A stretch of DNA of 64,000 nt, taken from assembly GCF_000426865.1 (NCBI RefSeq), contig NZ_AUGE01000006.1:1-64000 (forward strand). Reading direction: 5' to 3'. Positions 17,579-28,535 of this stretch are shown piece after piece. Below the pieces are notes generated by a model. That model saw only the letters and a list, made by a program, of their open reading frames with translations. It was not told the origin of the DNA and did not search any database. The position numbers were made by a program, and so were the translations under genes. Every line of letters begins with the position of its first letter. Positions within the stretch are counted from its first letter, which is position 1. This DNA is from Citrifermentans bremense R1 (GTDB taxonomy: Bacteria > Desulfobacterota > Desulfuromonadia > Geobacterales > Geobacteraceae).

Positions 17579-18460
17579 ATGCAGGTAGGCAGGGTATTGA
17601 AAAAACACAACCAAAGGGGAGGGGGGAGCACCTCGGAGCCCGCGTGGGTGCGCTACCTGCTGGTGACGGTGGCGCTTATATTCCTGGCTCTCTTCCTGCT
17701 GCTCCCTTTGGCGGCGGTTTTCGCGCAGGCGCTGGATAAGGGGTGGGAGGCCTACCTCGAAGCACTCAAGGAACCGGATACGCTATCGGCGATCCGCCTC
17801 ACCCTGACTACGGCCGCGGTCTGCGTCCCTCTGAACCTCTTCTTCGGGATCGTCGCTTCCTGGGCCATCGCCAAGTTCAACTTCCGCGGCAAGAGCTTCC
17901 TGATCACGCTGATAGACCTGCCGTTCTCGGTCTCCCCGGTGGTGTCCGGTCTCATCTACGTCCTCATCTTCGGGCTGCAGGGGTGGCTCGGCCCCTGGCT
18001 GCAGGACCACGACATCAAGATTATCTTCGCGGTCCCGGGGATCATCCTCGCCACCGTCTTCGTCACCTTCCCGTTCGTCGCGCGTGAACTGATCCCTCTC
18101 ATGGAGGCGCAGGGGCGCGAGGAGGAAGAGGCGGCGCTGACGCTTGGGGCGAGCGGGCTGCAGACCTTTTTCCGGGTCACCTTCCCCAACATCAAGTGGG
18201 GCATCCTCTACGGCGTGATCCTCTGCAACGCGAGGGCCATGGGGGAATTCGGCGCCGTCTCGGTCGTGTCGGGGCATGTGCGCGGCTCGACCAACACCAT
18301 CCCGCTCCAGGTGGAGATCCTCTACAACGAATACAGCTACGCGGCGGCCTTTGCCGTCGCCTCGCTCCTTGCGCTGCTGGCGCTGGTGACCCTCGCCGTC
18401 AAGACCGCGGCCGAGTGGAAAATGCAACAGACCGTTACGGTCTCGGAAAAAGAAAGGTAG
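17579..18460 (+). CDS. cysW: Sulfate ABC transporter permease CysW
   Basis: 293-residue partner permease. Motifs [20 protein letters not shown] and [20 protein letters not shown] plus [20 protein letters not shown] are characteristic of CysW. The N-terminal 35 residues are polar and basic, somewhat longer than usual. The start at 17579 has GGAGGGAAG upstream and lies 26 bases after cysT; cysA starts three bases after it. Confidence 0.94.
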   Translation: MQVGRVLKKHNQRGGGSTSEPAWVRYLLVTVALIFLALFLLLPLAAVFAQALDKGWEAYLEALKEPDTLSAIRLTLTTAAVCVPLNLFFGIVASWAIAKFNFRGKSFLITLIDLPFSVSPVVSGLIYVLIFGLQGWLGPWLQDHDIKIIFAVPGIILATVFVTFPFVARELIPLMEAQGREEEEAALTLGASGLQTFFRVTFPNIKWGILYGVILCNARAMGEFGAVSVVSGHVRGSTNTIPLQVEILYNEYSYAAAFAVASLLALLALVTLAVKTAAEWKMQQTVTVSEKER

Positions 18461-18463
18461 CCC

Positions 18464-19528
18464 ATGAGCATCGATATCGAGGCGGTCAGCAAGACATTCG
18501 GCAGCTTTAGCGCACTCTCCGACGTGAGCCTCAAGGTCCCCTCCGGGGAACTGGTGGCGCTTTTAGGCCCCTCCGGGTCGGGGAAGACCTCCCTTCTGCG
18601 GATCATCGCAGGGCTGGAAACCCCCGACAGCGGCAGGATCCTGTTCGACGGGGTGGAGGCCACCAACCGCCAGGTGAAGGACCGGCAGGTCGGCTTCGTT
18701 TTCCAGCACTACGCCCTTTTCAGGCACATGACGGTGTTCGACAACATCGCCTTCGGACTCACCGTGAAGCCCAAGAAGGAGCGCCCGGGGAAGCAGGAAA
18801 TAAAGGACAAGGTCCACTCGCTGCTGAAGCTGATCCAGCTGGAGCAGCTCGCCGACCGCTACCCCGGCCAACTCTCGGGGGGGCAGCGGCAGCGCGTCGC
18901 GCTGGCCCGGGCACTTGCCGTGGAACCGCAGGTGCTGCTCCTCGACGAGCCGTTCGGCGCGCTTGACGCCAAGGTGAGGGTGGAACTGCGCCGGTGGCTT
19001 AGGCGCCTGCACGACGAGATCCATGTCACCAGCGTCTTCGTGACCCACGACCAGGAGGAGGCGCTCGAGGTCGCCGACCGGATTGTGGTCATGAACCAGG
19101 GGCAGATCGAGCAGCAGGGGACCCCGTCCGAGGTCTACGACCGCCCGGCCACCCCGTTCGTTTACGACTTTCTTGGCAACGTCAATCTCTTTAAGGGGAG
19201 GGTGCACGAGGGTACCGCACAGATGGGGGGGATCAAGCTCTCGTCTCCGGAAAATGCGTCGGCCAACGACGCGCCTGCCGTGGGCTACGTCCGTTCGCAC
19301 GACATCGCCATCGAAAGGGATTCGAGCGAAGGTGCGCTCAAGGCCGAGGTGCGCTACCTCCTCTCGGTGGGGCCGCTGGTCCGGGTGGACCTCTCTTTGC
19401 CGGACGGCGGTCCTATTGAGGTCGACCTGCCGCGCGACGAGGCGGACAAGCTGGGGCTGAAGGTAGGTGACCAAGTGTTCGCCCGCCCCCGCAAGATGCG
19501 GGTCTTCGTGGACGACTACCAGATCTAG
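18464..19528 (+). CDS. cysA: Sulfate ABC transporter ATPase CysA
   Basis: 354-residue ATPase with Walker [11 protein letters not shown]-loop VFQHYALF, signature LSGGQRQR, Walker [12 protein letters not shown] and [10 protein letters not shown], then a C-terminal TOBE-like region (residues about 240-354: [22 protein letters not shown]). CysA family length fits. It closes the sulfate operon. After its TAG stop the same frame stays open for 21 more codons to a TAA at about 19594 (SRFEHPWLLAQYQKLLGKEL...), perhaps a relic of a longer gene. Confidence 0.95.
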   Translation: MSIDIEAVSKTFGSFSALSDVSLKVPSGELVALLGPSGSGKTSLLRIIAGLETPDSGRILFDGVEATNRQVKDRQVGFVFQHYALFRHMTVFDNIAFGLTVKPKKERPGKQEIKDKVHSLLKLIQLEQLADRYPGQLSGGQRQRVALARALAVEPQVLLLDEPFGALDAKVRVELRRWLRRLHDEIHVTSVFVTHDQEEALEVADRIVVMNQGQIEQQGTPSEVYDRPATPFVYDFLGNVNLFKGRVHEGTAQMGGIKLSSPENASANDAPAVGYVRSHDIAIERDSSEGALKAEVRYLLSVGPLVRVDLSLPDGGPIEVDLPRDEADKLGLKVGDQVFARPRKMRVFVDDYQI

Positions 19529-19709
19529 TCGCGTTTCGAGCACCCCTGGCTCCTGGCGCAGTACCAGAAGCTGTTAGGCAAGGAGTTGGCTTAAGGCGGG
19601 TAAGTCACAATTACCGCCGTCATTCCGTCGCAGTCCTTTATCTGTACCGGCACTGAAGCGGTGCCTAAATGGTTCTACGCCATCTTCCGAAGTAGGAACA
19701 GTGACAAAC

Positions 19710-19771
19710 AAAAAAACCGTTGCCTCTGTAAGTCTCTCGAAAAGACTCAGCAGAATTGCAACGGTTTTTTT
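19710..19771. terminator. Bidirectional terminator with long stem
   Basis: AAAAAAACCGTTGC (19710-19723) pairs with GCAACGGTTTTTTT (19758-19771), enclosing an inner AGTCT/AGACT hairpin. A T-run is produced on both strands, so it can end the tRNA transcript on the minus strand and read-through from cysA on the plus strand. Confidence 0.8.
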
Positions 19772-19780
19772 AACAAAAGT

Positions 19781-19857
19781 TGGTGGGCGAGATGGGATTC
19801 GAACCCATGACCCCTGGCTTCGGAGGCCAGTACTCTATCCAACTGAGCTACCCGCCC
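19781..19857 (-). tRNA. tRNA-Arg (anticodon CCG)
   Basis: The minus strand folds as a full cloverleaf of 77 nt with encoded CCA. The acceptor stem is GGGCGGG/CTCGCCC, the D arm has AGCTCAGTTGGATAGAGT, the anticodon stem CTGGC/GCCAG carries loop CTCCGAA with anticodon CCG (codon CGG), and the T arm has GGTTCGAATCC. A promoter lies just upstream. Confidence 0.96.
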
Positions 19858-19870
19858 GGCAAAGAACTAC

Positions 19871-19899
19871 TTATTACACCATTTCCTGTAGCAACTCAA
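19871..19899 (-). promoter_or_regulatory. tRNA-Arg promoter
   Basis: Minus strand TTGAGT (19894-19899), a 17-bp spacer and TAATAA (19871-19876), with the tRNA 5' end 14 bases further on. A good sigma-70 match. Confidence 0.7.
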
Positions 19900-19925
19900 G
19901 GCCTAAGTGAAAAAAAGATGACTGC

Positions 19926-20621
19926 TTACTTCGCCAAGGTGCCATAAACGGGAACGGTGATCTCCTTCTTCTTGGCGCTGCTGGTCACTATGTGCACGTA
20001 GCCGCTCAGTATCTTCGATTCCGACTTCCCCACTATGCTTAGATTCACCGAGCCTGTTTCTCCCGGCTTCAACTCACTCTTCCCTATGGTTGACTTTATC
20101 TGCAGCGTGTTGGAATTGACGTTGACGGCGATGAGCCTGATGCTGTTGTTGCCGTTATTGGTGACATTGATGGTGACCAGTTTGGCAACACCAGGCGTCA
20201 CTGATCCGAGGCTCAACTGCCGCGGGGTTACCTGCAGTTCTTCGGAGACCGTTCCCTCCATGTTGAAGGTGTAGGAGGGGGTCTTGCCGGCATTGGTGAG
20301 CATGGTTACGCTCTTCAGGACCTTCCCCCCGAACTCGGTAGAGTCGAAGACGACGTCGATTTGCGCACTCTTTCCCGGCTGAATGGTGGAAGTAGAGGGT
20401 TTGGCCGCGGTGCAACCGCAGGATACTTCAATCTTCTTTATCTGCAGCGGAGCGTCGCCGCTGTTTCTGATCTTGAAGCTATGCTGTACCTTCTTGCCTT
20501 GAGTGACTGTGCCGAATTTGTACGTTCCCTGTTCCACAGAAAGTTCAGGGGCTGCCCAGGCAACATTGGCAACCAGAACCAGGCTCGGTATGAGTGATAT
20601 CTTAACGAGGCGATTTCTCAT
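19926..20621 (-). CDS. DUF1573-type exported protein
   Basis: 231 residues. A signal peptide (basic start, hydrophobic core, cleavage after VAWA) is followed by two Ig-like repeats. The first, with GTVTQGKKVQHSFKIRNSG and EVSCGCTAAK, is the DUF1573 signature seen in many exported proteins of Bacteroidota and deltaproteobacteria; the second half (LSLGSVTPGVAKLVTINVTNNG) is a related beta-sandwich. It is probably periplasmic. Function unknown. It is divergent from the zinc-ribbon repeat protein. Confidence 0.82.
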   Translation of the reverse strand: MRNRLVKISLIPSLVLVANVAWAAPELSVEQGTYKFGTVTQGKKVQHSFKIRNSGDAPLQIKKIEVSCGCTAAKPSTSTIQPGKSAQIDVVFDSTEFGGKVLKSVTMLTNAGKTPSYTFNMEGTVSEELQVTPRQLSLGSVTPGVAKLVTINVTNNGNNSIRLIAVNVNSNTLQIKSTIGKSELKPGETGSVNLSIVGKSESKILSGYVHIVTSSAKKKEITVPVYGTLAK

Positions 20622-20700
20622 GTCAGTACCTCTTTTAAATGAGTTGATTGAGTATTTCGAGGTATTTATACCACAAAGTGACGTAGTGGGCCAGAATGAA

Positions 20701-20729
20701 TTGACACTGCAAAATCCATCTGATATAGG
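20701..20729 (+). promoter_or_regulatory. Strong sigma-70 promoter
   Basis: A perfect TTGACA (20701-20706), 17-bp spacer and TATAGG (20724-20729) read toward the gene at 20871, leaving a leader of roughly 130 nt. Confidence 0.75.
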
Positions 20730-20870
20730 AAATCGGGAGAAAATTAATGGAGCGTACCGTCGGCTTTTATTTAACTCGACCGGCTACACTTCATCGTCGG
20801 CGTGACAGGACCTCTCATCCAGTCAGTAGTATCACGTCGGATCTTTTTCAAAATGAATCGGAGGGGCTGA

Positions 20871-22943
20871 ATGATTCTCCAATGTGATCAATGCAACACC
20901 AAGTTCCGCCTGGACGACTCCAAATTGAAGCCGGGTGGAGTGAAGGTCCGTTGCTCCAAGTGCCGCCATGTTTTTGTGGCAGGTGCCGAGCAAAAGCAGG
21001 AGGAGTCGGAGTTCGACGCCCTGCTCTCGGGGCTGGGTGCTCCTGCCGCTGCCGCTGCCGCTCCTGAGGCGCCGGCTCCTGCAGCAGAACAAGCTGCAAA
21101 CGATATGGCTGCAGTCGAGGCCGGTGTCAAACCGCAGCAGCAGCCTGAAGAGTCCGATGGCTTCGGCTTGGGCGATTTTGACTTTTCTGCAGACGCGGAC
21201 GAGGCGTTATCGCCCGCCCCGACGCAAGATACGGCTGTGCCCGAAAAGGCTGCAACTGCCCCGGCTGACGACCTTGATTTTGGCGATCTCAGTTTCGATA
21301 CTGCCCCTGCTGCAGAGCCCTCTGCGCCGGCGGCACCCGAAGCAGAATTCGGCGAATTCGGGGACTTTGATTTCGATGAGGAAACCGTAGCCGCTCCCAC
21401 AAAGGAGCAGCCTGCCGGCGATGAAATAGATTTCGGCGAGGTGAGCTTAGATCAAGCGCCGGTGCCTGCAAAAGAAGAGCAAGCGGCGCCAGCCGCGGCA
21501 GATGCCTTTGATTTCGGCGAGTTTTCCTTTGACGAGGAGACGCCGCTGGTCAAGGAGGAGAGCCCGGCACCCGCGGCAGCGGATGCCTTCGAGTTCGGGG
21601 AGTTCTCCTTCGACGAGTCGGCCCCTGCCGCCAAGGAAGAACCGCAGGCTCCTGCTGCGGCGGATTCGTTGGATTTCGGGGAATTCTCTTTCGAAGAGGG
21701 GGCAGGCACCCCCGAGCCGGCGGCGCCTGCAGCTGCGCAATCGCTCGATTTTGGCGAGTTGTCCTTCGATGAGACACCCCGCGCCGCTAAAGAAGAGACA
21801 GCGGAGCCTGCTGGGCCGTCGCATGATTTCGGCGAGTTCTCCTTCGAAGAAGAAGCCGGTACGCCGCAGCCCGAGGCACCGGCCTCTGCCGCCGGTGCCG
21901 GTGAATTCTCGTTTGAAGAGGAAGCTGCCCCCGCCGAGGAAAAGCCGGCAGTTGCTGCCGCCACCATGGATTTCGGCGAGTTCTCCTTCGAAGAAGAAGC
22001 TGCCGGTCCCAAGGAGACTGCAGCCGCCGAACCGGTCGCGCCTGGACAGCCTTCCCCTGCAGAACCGGATGAAGAATTCAGCTTCGGCGAACTCTCCTTC
22101 GGTGAAGAAGCTGAGCCCGAGCCCGCTTCCAAGCCGGCAGCCGGCCCGGTAGTCGGCGCTGCCTTGGCGGGAGCCGCCCTGGCCGGTGCCGCCGGTCTAG
22201 CCGCGGCCGGTAAGGCCAAGGATGCTGCACCTGCTGCTCCCGCCGCTCCGGTCTCGTCGCAGCCCCCAAAGGCGGCTGCTTCGCCGCTCGACTTCCACTT
22301 TGGCGCACAGCCCCCCGATGTAGCGCCCGGGGAGTTTGCGGAGGACGAACTTCCTCCTCTCTCTATAATTTCCCGCCGCAAAGGTCGGTCGGCATTCACC
22401 ATCGCTATCGTGGCCATCTCGGTCATCGTGGTGCTGGCCTTGAGCGCTGCAGGTCTTTACGTGCTGCAAAGCGGTCCGGCCGCGCTTCAGAAACTGGACA
22501 AGATGGGAATCGGTTTCGTGGCAAAGTGGTTTGGGATGGAGGTACCGGAGGAAGGGCGCATCACCATCAGGAACCCGCTGGCCTCCTTCTACCAGAACCC
22601 CCAGGCCGGGGAACTGTTCGTGGTGACCGGCGAGGCCGTGAACTCCTTCCGCAAGGCCCGCGCCTCCATTCAGGTGCGGGTGAGCCTTTACGACAAAAGC
22701 GGCAAGGTGCTGATGCAGAAAACGGCGTACTGCGGCAACAGGCTCTCGAAAGAGCAACTGACGACGCTTCCCTTGGAGAAGCTTGAGTCGATCATGAACA
22801 ACCAGTTCGGCGATTCCCTTTCCAACCTCGGCGTGAAGCCTGGGCAGCCGATCGGCTTCGTGGTGGCCATCGCCAACGTTCCCAAGGAAGCGGCTGATTT
22901 CGGAGTCGAGGTGGTGGGCTCGACTGTAGCCGCCGGCCAGTAA
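20871..22943 (+). CDS. Zinc-ribbon/DUF3426 membrane protein with about twelve acidic DFGEFSF repeats
   Basis: 690-residue protein in four parts. Residues 1-38 are an MJ0042-type zinc ribbon (CDQCNTKFRLDDSKL, RCSKCRHVF). Residues about 95-425 are low-complexity, Ala/Pro/Glu-rich, and carry about twelve copies of a DFGEFSF(D/E)E-like motif spaced by variable linkers. An Ala/Gly-rich stretch follows, then a single membrane helix near 507-529. The C-terminal about 130 residues (ITIRNPLASFYQNPQAGELFVVTGEAVN) match the DUF3426 beta domain. The start has GGAGGGG upstream. The zinc-ribbon plus DUF3426 pairing is a known family; the long repeat insert is not usual for it as far as I know. The topology predicts a cytoplasmic ribbon and repeats and a periplasmic C-terminus. 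Confidence 0.85.
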   Translation: MILQCDQCNTKFRLDDSKLKPGGVKVRCSKCRHVFVAGAEQKQEESEFDALLSGLGAPAAAAAAPEAPAPAAEQAANDMAAVEAGVKPQQQPEESDGFGLGDFDFSADADEALSPAPTQDTAVPEKAATAPADDLDFGDLSFDTAPAAEPSAPAAPEAEFGEFGDFDFDEETVAAPTKEQPAGDEIDFGEVSLDQAPVPAKEEQAAPAAADAFDFGEFSFDEETPLVKEESPAPAAADAFEFGEFSFDESAPAAKEEPQAPAAADSLDFGEFSFEEGAGTPEPAAPAAAQSLDFGELSFDETPRAAKEETAEPAGPSHDFGEFSFEEEAGTPQPEAPASAAGAGEFSFEEEAAPAEEKPAVAAATMDFGEFSFEEEAAGPKETAAAEPVAPGQPSPAEPDEEFSFGELSFGEEAEPEPASKPAAGPVVGAALAGAALAGAAGLAAAGKAKDAAPAAPAAPVSSQPPKAAASPLDFHFGAQPPDVAPGEFAEDELPPLSIISRRKGRSAFTIAIVAISVIVVLALSAAGLYVLQSGPAALQKLDKMGIGFVAKWFGMEVPEEGRITIRNPLASFYQNPQAGELFVVTGEAVNSFRKARASIQVRVSLYDKSGKVLMQKTAYCGNRLSKEQLTTLPLEKLESIMNNQFGDSLSNLGVKPGQPIGFVVAIANVPKEAADFGVEVVGSTVAAGQ

Positions 22944-22968
22944 CGACAGCTCCAGTTTCCTGAAACGC

Positions 22969-22997
22969 AAAAAGGCCGGCTTGATGCCGGCCTTTTT
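22969..22997. terminator. Bidirectional terminator between convergent genes
   Basis: AAAAAGGCCGGC, TTGAT loop, GCCGGCCTTTTT: symmetrical, with a T-run in both directions. It serves the zinc-ribbon repeat gene and the amidase gene. Confidence 0.9.
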
Positions 22998-23041
22998 GCG
23001 TCTGCAGTGTTGCTGCGCACCCAGGTTATCTTGGCGATGCT

Positions 23042-24301
23042 TTACCCGGCGTGGATCTTGTTGAGCGAGGCGATGTACCCCTTGATGCCGGAGAGGATTC
23101 CGTCGGCTGTCAGCTCTTGGTATTGGGGATCCTTGAGCTTTTGCTCGTCGCGGTCGTTGCTGAGGAATGCTGTTTCCACCAGGATGCTCGGCATCGTGGC
23201 CCCGACCAGCACGTAGAAGGGCCCCTGTTTCACCCCCAGGTTTTTCACTGTTGCGTAACCCGTCTGCGCCTTTTTGAAAAGCGCCTTTTGCACCTCGTCG
23301 GCCAGATGCGCGGAGTCGTTCAGCTTGTAGTTAGCCATCAGATCGAATAGGACCGCCTGCAGCATGCTTACCTTTTCCAGCGAGGTCCCGTTTTCCTTGG
23401 CCGCGAGCTGGGCTGCTTTCTCGGTCTTGGCCAGGTTGAGGTAGTAGGTCTCGATGCCGTTGGCTGCGCGGCTAAGGGACGCGTTGGCATGGACGGAGAC
23501 AAAGAGGTCGGCTCCTACCTTGTTGGCCATGGCCGTTCTCTCCTGCAACTCAATGAAGACGTCGGTCGACCTGGTCATCACCGCATCGATCCCCAGTTCC
23601 TCCCGCACCTTTTGCGCCAGCTTGAGGCCGATCTGGAGCACGATGTCCTTTTCGCGGGTCCCCGAGGGGCTGACGGCGCCGGGGTCGTGCCCTCCGTGGC
23701 CGGGATCGATGACGATTCTCCTGATCCTGCCGGGCTTGAACTTGCCGGCGGACTTAGGCTTCTCAGCCGGCTTCGCCTTCTCCGTCGGCTTCGGCTCGGG
23801 GGGGGCGGTTTCGATAACTTCCTTGGACGCGGAGATCTCCTGCCGGCGGTCGCCCTTCACGTCGACGATGATACGGAACGGGTCGGAGAAGGTGAAGACC
23901 TTGTAGTCCTTGATGCTGTCCAGATCGAGCACCACACGTACGGTCGCCGCCTGAAACTGAGCGATCCTCACGCTTTTCAGCAGGCCGTCCCCGATGCTCA
24001 GGTCCTTGACCCCTTGGTTCAGCTTGGCGCCCTGCAGGTCCAGGTAGAGGCGGTTCGGGAGCTTGTGGTGCTCGAAGGGGATCTCGCTCCCTGCGGTGAT
24101 GGCGATGCGGGTGTAGTCGGGGGTGGACCAGTGTTTCAGTTCGGTGACCGGGACCAACCCTTGAGCGGTGGCGGCGCCGGCCTGCGCCGAGAGAAAGGGG
24201 GTGAGCAGCAGCGACCCCTGTGCCGCGAGCATCCGGCAGGATAGCCATTGGTAGTAGGGGAGCGAAAGTCCCAGGTATTTTACGAAGTCCCTTCTGTCCA
24301 T
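23042..24301 (-). CDS. N-acetylmuramoyl-L-alanine amidase (AMIN + Amidase_3)
   Basis: 419-residue periplasmic cell-wall amidase that cleaves the lactyl-L-Ala bond of peptidoglycan during cell separation. The N-terminus MDRRDFVKYLGLSL is twin-arginine-like, as in E. coli AmiA/AmiC. An AMIN targeting domain covers about residues 50-155, a Pro/Lys linker about 160-195, and the catalytic zinc domain about 197-410 with DPGHGGHDPGA, FVSVHANAS and VETAFLSN carrying the His and Glu ligands. It starts three bases after the mutS stop, so the two form an operon. Confidence 0.92.
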   Translation of the reverse strand: MDRRDFVKYLGLSLPYYQWLSCRMLAAQGSLLLTPFLSAQAGAATAQGLVPVTELKHWSTPDYTRIAITAGSEIPFEHHKLPNRLYLDLQGAKLNQGVKDLSIGDGLLKSVRIAQFQAATVRVVLDLDSIKDYKVFTFSDPFRIIVDVKGDRRQEISASKEVIETAPPEPKPTEKAKPAEKPKSAGKFKPGRIRRIVIDPGHGGHDPGAVSPSGTREKDIVLQIGLKLAQKVREELGIDAVMTRSTDVFIELQERTAMANKVGADLFVSVHANASLSRAANGIETYYLNLAKTEKAAQLAAKENGTSLEKVSMLQAVLFDLMANYKLNDSAHLADEVQKALFKKAQTGYATVKNLGVKQGPFYVLVGATMPSILVETAFLSNDRDEQKLKDPQYQELTADGILSGIKGYIASLNKIHAG

Positions 24302-24304
24302 CTT

Positions 24305-26914
24305 CTAGATCATCCTCTTTAGTTCGTCCACGAGGTTCAGCGCTTCCAGGGGTGTAAGAAGCGCTACTTCGACTTCCTTGAGCCTCTCCCTGATCTGGTC
24401 GTCGCCCGCGCCGAAGAGCGAGAGCTGCGGGGACGGGGGAGGGACCTTCTTGCCGCGCGCCAGGCGCGGTACACCTCCTTCGCCGTACTCCCCCTTTTCC
24501 AGGTTGACCAAGATCTCCTTGGCCCTTTCGATCACCGCCTGGGGGAGACCGGCCAGGCGTGCCACCTGGATGCCGTAGGAGTGCGAGGCGCCACCGGGAA
24601 CGATCTTCCTCAAGAAGATGATGCGTTCGTTCCATTCCCTGACGGCTATGTTGAAGTTCTTGATGCCGGGGCGGGTGACCGCGAGTTCGGTCAGTTCATG
24701 GTAGTGGGTGGCAAAGAGGGTCTTGGCCGCGTGCATCTTGTTGTCGTGCAGGAATTCCGCCACCGCCCAGGCGATGGAGACGCCGTCGAAGGTGGAGGTG
24801 CCGCGGCCGATCTCGTCCAGGATCACCAGGCTTCTGGCGGTAGCCCCCCTCAGGATGGCGGCGCTCTCCATCATCTCGACCATGAAGGTGGAGTGGCCGC
24901 GGGCAAGGTTATCGGATGCGCCCACCCTGGTGAAGATGCGGTCCACCAGCGGAATGAGCGCCTTGTCCGCCGGGACGAAGCTCCCCATCTGGGCCATCAG
25001 CGAGATGAGGGCCACCTGGCGCATGAAGGTCGACTTACCGGCCATGTTCGGCCCGGTGATGATGATGAGCTGGTTCTCCCCGTTGTCCAGCAGCGTGTCG
25101 TTGGGAACGAAGCGCTCCGAGGAGTGCATGTCCTCGATGACGGGGTGCCTCCCCTCGGTGATGCTGAGTTCGCTCCCCTCGTGCACCTCGGGTCGGCAGT
25201 ACCCCTTGTCGTGGGCGAGTTCGGAGAGGCTTGCGAGGACGTCCAGGCAGGCGAGGCGGTCGGCGGTGCGGGCGATTCTCTCCCCTTGAGCCGCGGCTGC
25301 TTCGCGGACTTCCTGGAACAGCGAGAATTCCAGATCCTTGATCCGGTCCTCGGCACCTAGCACCTTCTCCTCGTACTCCTTGAGTTCGGGGGTGATGTAC
25401 CTCTCGGCGTTGGCGAGGGTCTGTCTTCTGATGTAGTCGTCGGGGATGGCCGAGACGTTTGCTTTGGTCACCTCTATGTAGTAGCCGAAGACCTTGTTGT
25501 AGCGGATCTTGAGCGACGAGATCCCGGTCCGCCCCTTCTCCTGTGCCTCCAGCCTGGCGATGAACCCCTTCCCCTCGCGGCTGATGGCCCGCAATTCGTC
25601 GAGTTCCTGGTTGTAGCCGTCCGCGATGATGCCGCCGTCGCGCAATACAAAAGGAGGGTCGTCCACGATGGCCCTGGAAATCAGGTCGCACAGTTCGTCG
25701 AGCGGGTCGATCCCGGCGTCCAGCTCCTTGAGGAGCCCGGCGCCGCAGGCAGCTACCTGCTCCTTGATGGCGGGAAGGCGGCTGAGCGAAGACCTGAGGG
25801 CGGAGAGATCCTTGGCGGAGGCGGAGGCAAGGCTGATGCGTCCGTTCAGGCGTTCGAGGTCGTAGACCCCGGCCAGGAGCGACTTCATCGCTTCGCGGGT
25901 GCCGGGCGCCTCCATCAGTTCCTGGATCGCGTCCTGCCTCAGCCAGATCTTCTTCAGATCCATGAGCGGGTAGTTGATCCATTGCTTGAGCTTGCGGCCG
26001 CCCATGGCGGTGACGGTGCGGTCCATGAGCCCCAGCAGCGACCCCTTGCGCTTTCCTTCCGAGAGGGTTGCGGTGAGTTCCAGATTCCTCCTGGTCGATT
26101 CGTCGAGGAGGAGGTGCTCGTTTTCGTTGTACGGAGTGATGCCGGTTACATGGGGGGCATGCCCCTTTTGGGTGTCCACCAGGTAGTGCAGTACGGCGCC
26201 TGCGGCGAGAAGGGCGATGGGGAGGCGGTCGCATCCAAGCGACTCGGCAGTCGCTCCCTTGAACTGGTTCGCTACCAGTCGCTTGCAGTAGTCCGGGTCG
26301 TAGACCCATTCCTCGAAATAGGTGATGCTGCGGTCCACGATGACGTGGGCGACTTCTTTCCGCTTCGGTTCCTCACGGAAGCTGACCGGGAGGATGATTT
26401 CGCGGGGGCCTATGCAGGTCAGCTCGGCCAGGGCGGCTTGAAGCCCATCCAGTTCGGTCACCCTGAATTCCCCGGTGGAGAGGTCGAGGTAGGAGAGCCC
26501 GTAGCACTCGCCGTCACAGCAAAGCGCCAGCAGGTAATTGTTTTCCTTGGGGGAGAGCGAGGCGTCTTCGATCACGAGCCCGGGGGTGATCACCTTCACC
26601 ACTTCGCGCTTGACGATTCCCTTGGCCTGCTTCGGGTCCTCGGCCTGCTCGCAGATGGCGACCTTCTCCCCTGCCTCGACCAGTTTCGCGATGTAGGGGG
26701 CGCAGGAGTGGTAGGGGACGCCGCAAAGAGGGACCTCGGAGCCGTCGGCGTTCTTGTTGCGCGAGGTGAGGGTGATGCCGAGGATGCGGGAGGCTTTGAC
26801 CGCGTCGTCCAGGAACATCTCGTAGAAATCGCCGCATCTGAAGAAGAGGATGGCGTCAGGGTGTTCGGCCTTGATCTCAAGGAATTGCCGCATCATGGGC
26901 GTCATTTCAGACAT
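24305..26914 (-). CDS. mutS: DNA mismatch repair protein MutS
   Basis: About 869 residues, full length for MutS. The mismatch-reading FYEMF motif lies near residue 35 ([12 protein letters not shown]); the ATPase domain has Walker [34 protein letters not shown] and FATHYHEL. I prefer the ATG at 26914 ([11 protein letters not shown]), which has AAAGG upstream at a good distance and gives the usual MutS N-terminus; an in-frame ATG 12 codons earlier lacks a site. Followed directly by the amidase gene. Confidence 0.97.
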   Translation of the reverse strand: MSEMTPMMRQFLEIKAEHPDAILFFRCGDFYEMFLDDAVKASRILGITLTSRNKNADGSEVPLCGVPYHSCAPYIAKLVEAGEKVAICEQAEDPKQAKGIVKREVVKVITPGLVIEDASLSPKENNYLLALCCDGECYGLSYLDLSTGEFRVTELDGLQAALAELTCIGPREIILPVSFREEPKRKEVAHVIVDRSITYFEEWVYDPDYCKRLVANQFKGATAESLGCDRLPIALLAAGAVLHYLVDTQKGHAPHVTGITPYNENEHLLLDESTRRNLELTATLSEGKRKGSLLGLMDRTVTAMGGRKLKQWINYPLMDLKKIWLRQDAIQELMEAPGTREAMKSLLAGVYDLERLNGRISLASASAKDLSALRSSLSRLPAIKEQVAACGAGLLKELDAGIDPLDELCDLISRAIVDDPPFVLRDGGIIADGYNQELDELRAISREGKGFIARLEAQEKGRTGISSLKIRYNKVFGYYIEVTKANVSAIPDDYIRRQTLANAERYITPELKEYEEKVLGAEDRIKDLEFSLFQEVREAAAAQGERIARTADRLACLDVLASLSELAHDKGYCRPEVHEGSELSITEGRHPVIEDMHSSERFVPNDTLLDNGENQLIIITGPNMAGKSTFMRQVALISLMAQMGSFVPADKALIPLVDRIFTRVGASDNLARGHSTFMVEMMESAAILRGATARSLVILDEIGRGTSTFDGVSIAWAVAEFLHDNKMHAAKTLFATHYHELTELAVTRPGIKNFNIAVREWNERIIFLRKIVPGGASHSYGIQVARLAGLPQAVIERAKEILVNLEKGEYGEGGVPRLARGKKVPPPSPQLSLFGAGDDQIRERLKEVEVALLTPLEALNLVDELKRMI

Positions 26915-27221
26915 TTGGGAACCTTTGTTGGAGGATAAAACGGCGGCCATCTTAACAAAATAGCCGCATCATGTAAAGCACCGCCCGCCACCGCGGTGGA
27001 CCTTTTTGCCGGGTGCTCCAGGTCTGGATAAGAGGGCCGGCGGTATTTGGGAGCTTTGGGGTAAAACATTTAAAGTGCGTTAATATTTGAAGCTGCCGTC
27101 GACGAGGAGTATGCGCCGCAAGCGGCAAATCACGATATCGGACCTGGCGGGGGTGTTGAGGACGAGGCTCGCCTGGCCGCAGTGGGCACATCGAAGCATG
27201 TGCCGGATAGGGAGGTACATC
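26915..27221. other. Intergenic region upstream of the dehydrogenase
   Basis: About 307 bp between divergent mutS and the nucleotide-sugar dehydrogenase. I see no RNA gene and no convincing ORF; TAATAT near 27081 could be a -10 but lacks a good -35. Its distal part is GC-rich and open in several frames without a recognisable product. Confidence 0.4.
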
Positions 27222-28508
<1,287 letters not shown>

Positions 28509-28535
28509 TCGTCGGCCGAGGCAGGGGAGAGGAGA

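Noticed and set aside
19701-19910. Open frame containing GRDGIRTHDPWLRRP
   Set aside because: This is the well-known false peptide produced by reading antisense through a tRNA gene; the tRNA-Arg is at 19781-19857 on the minus strand.
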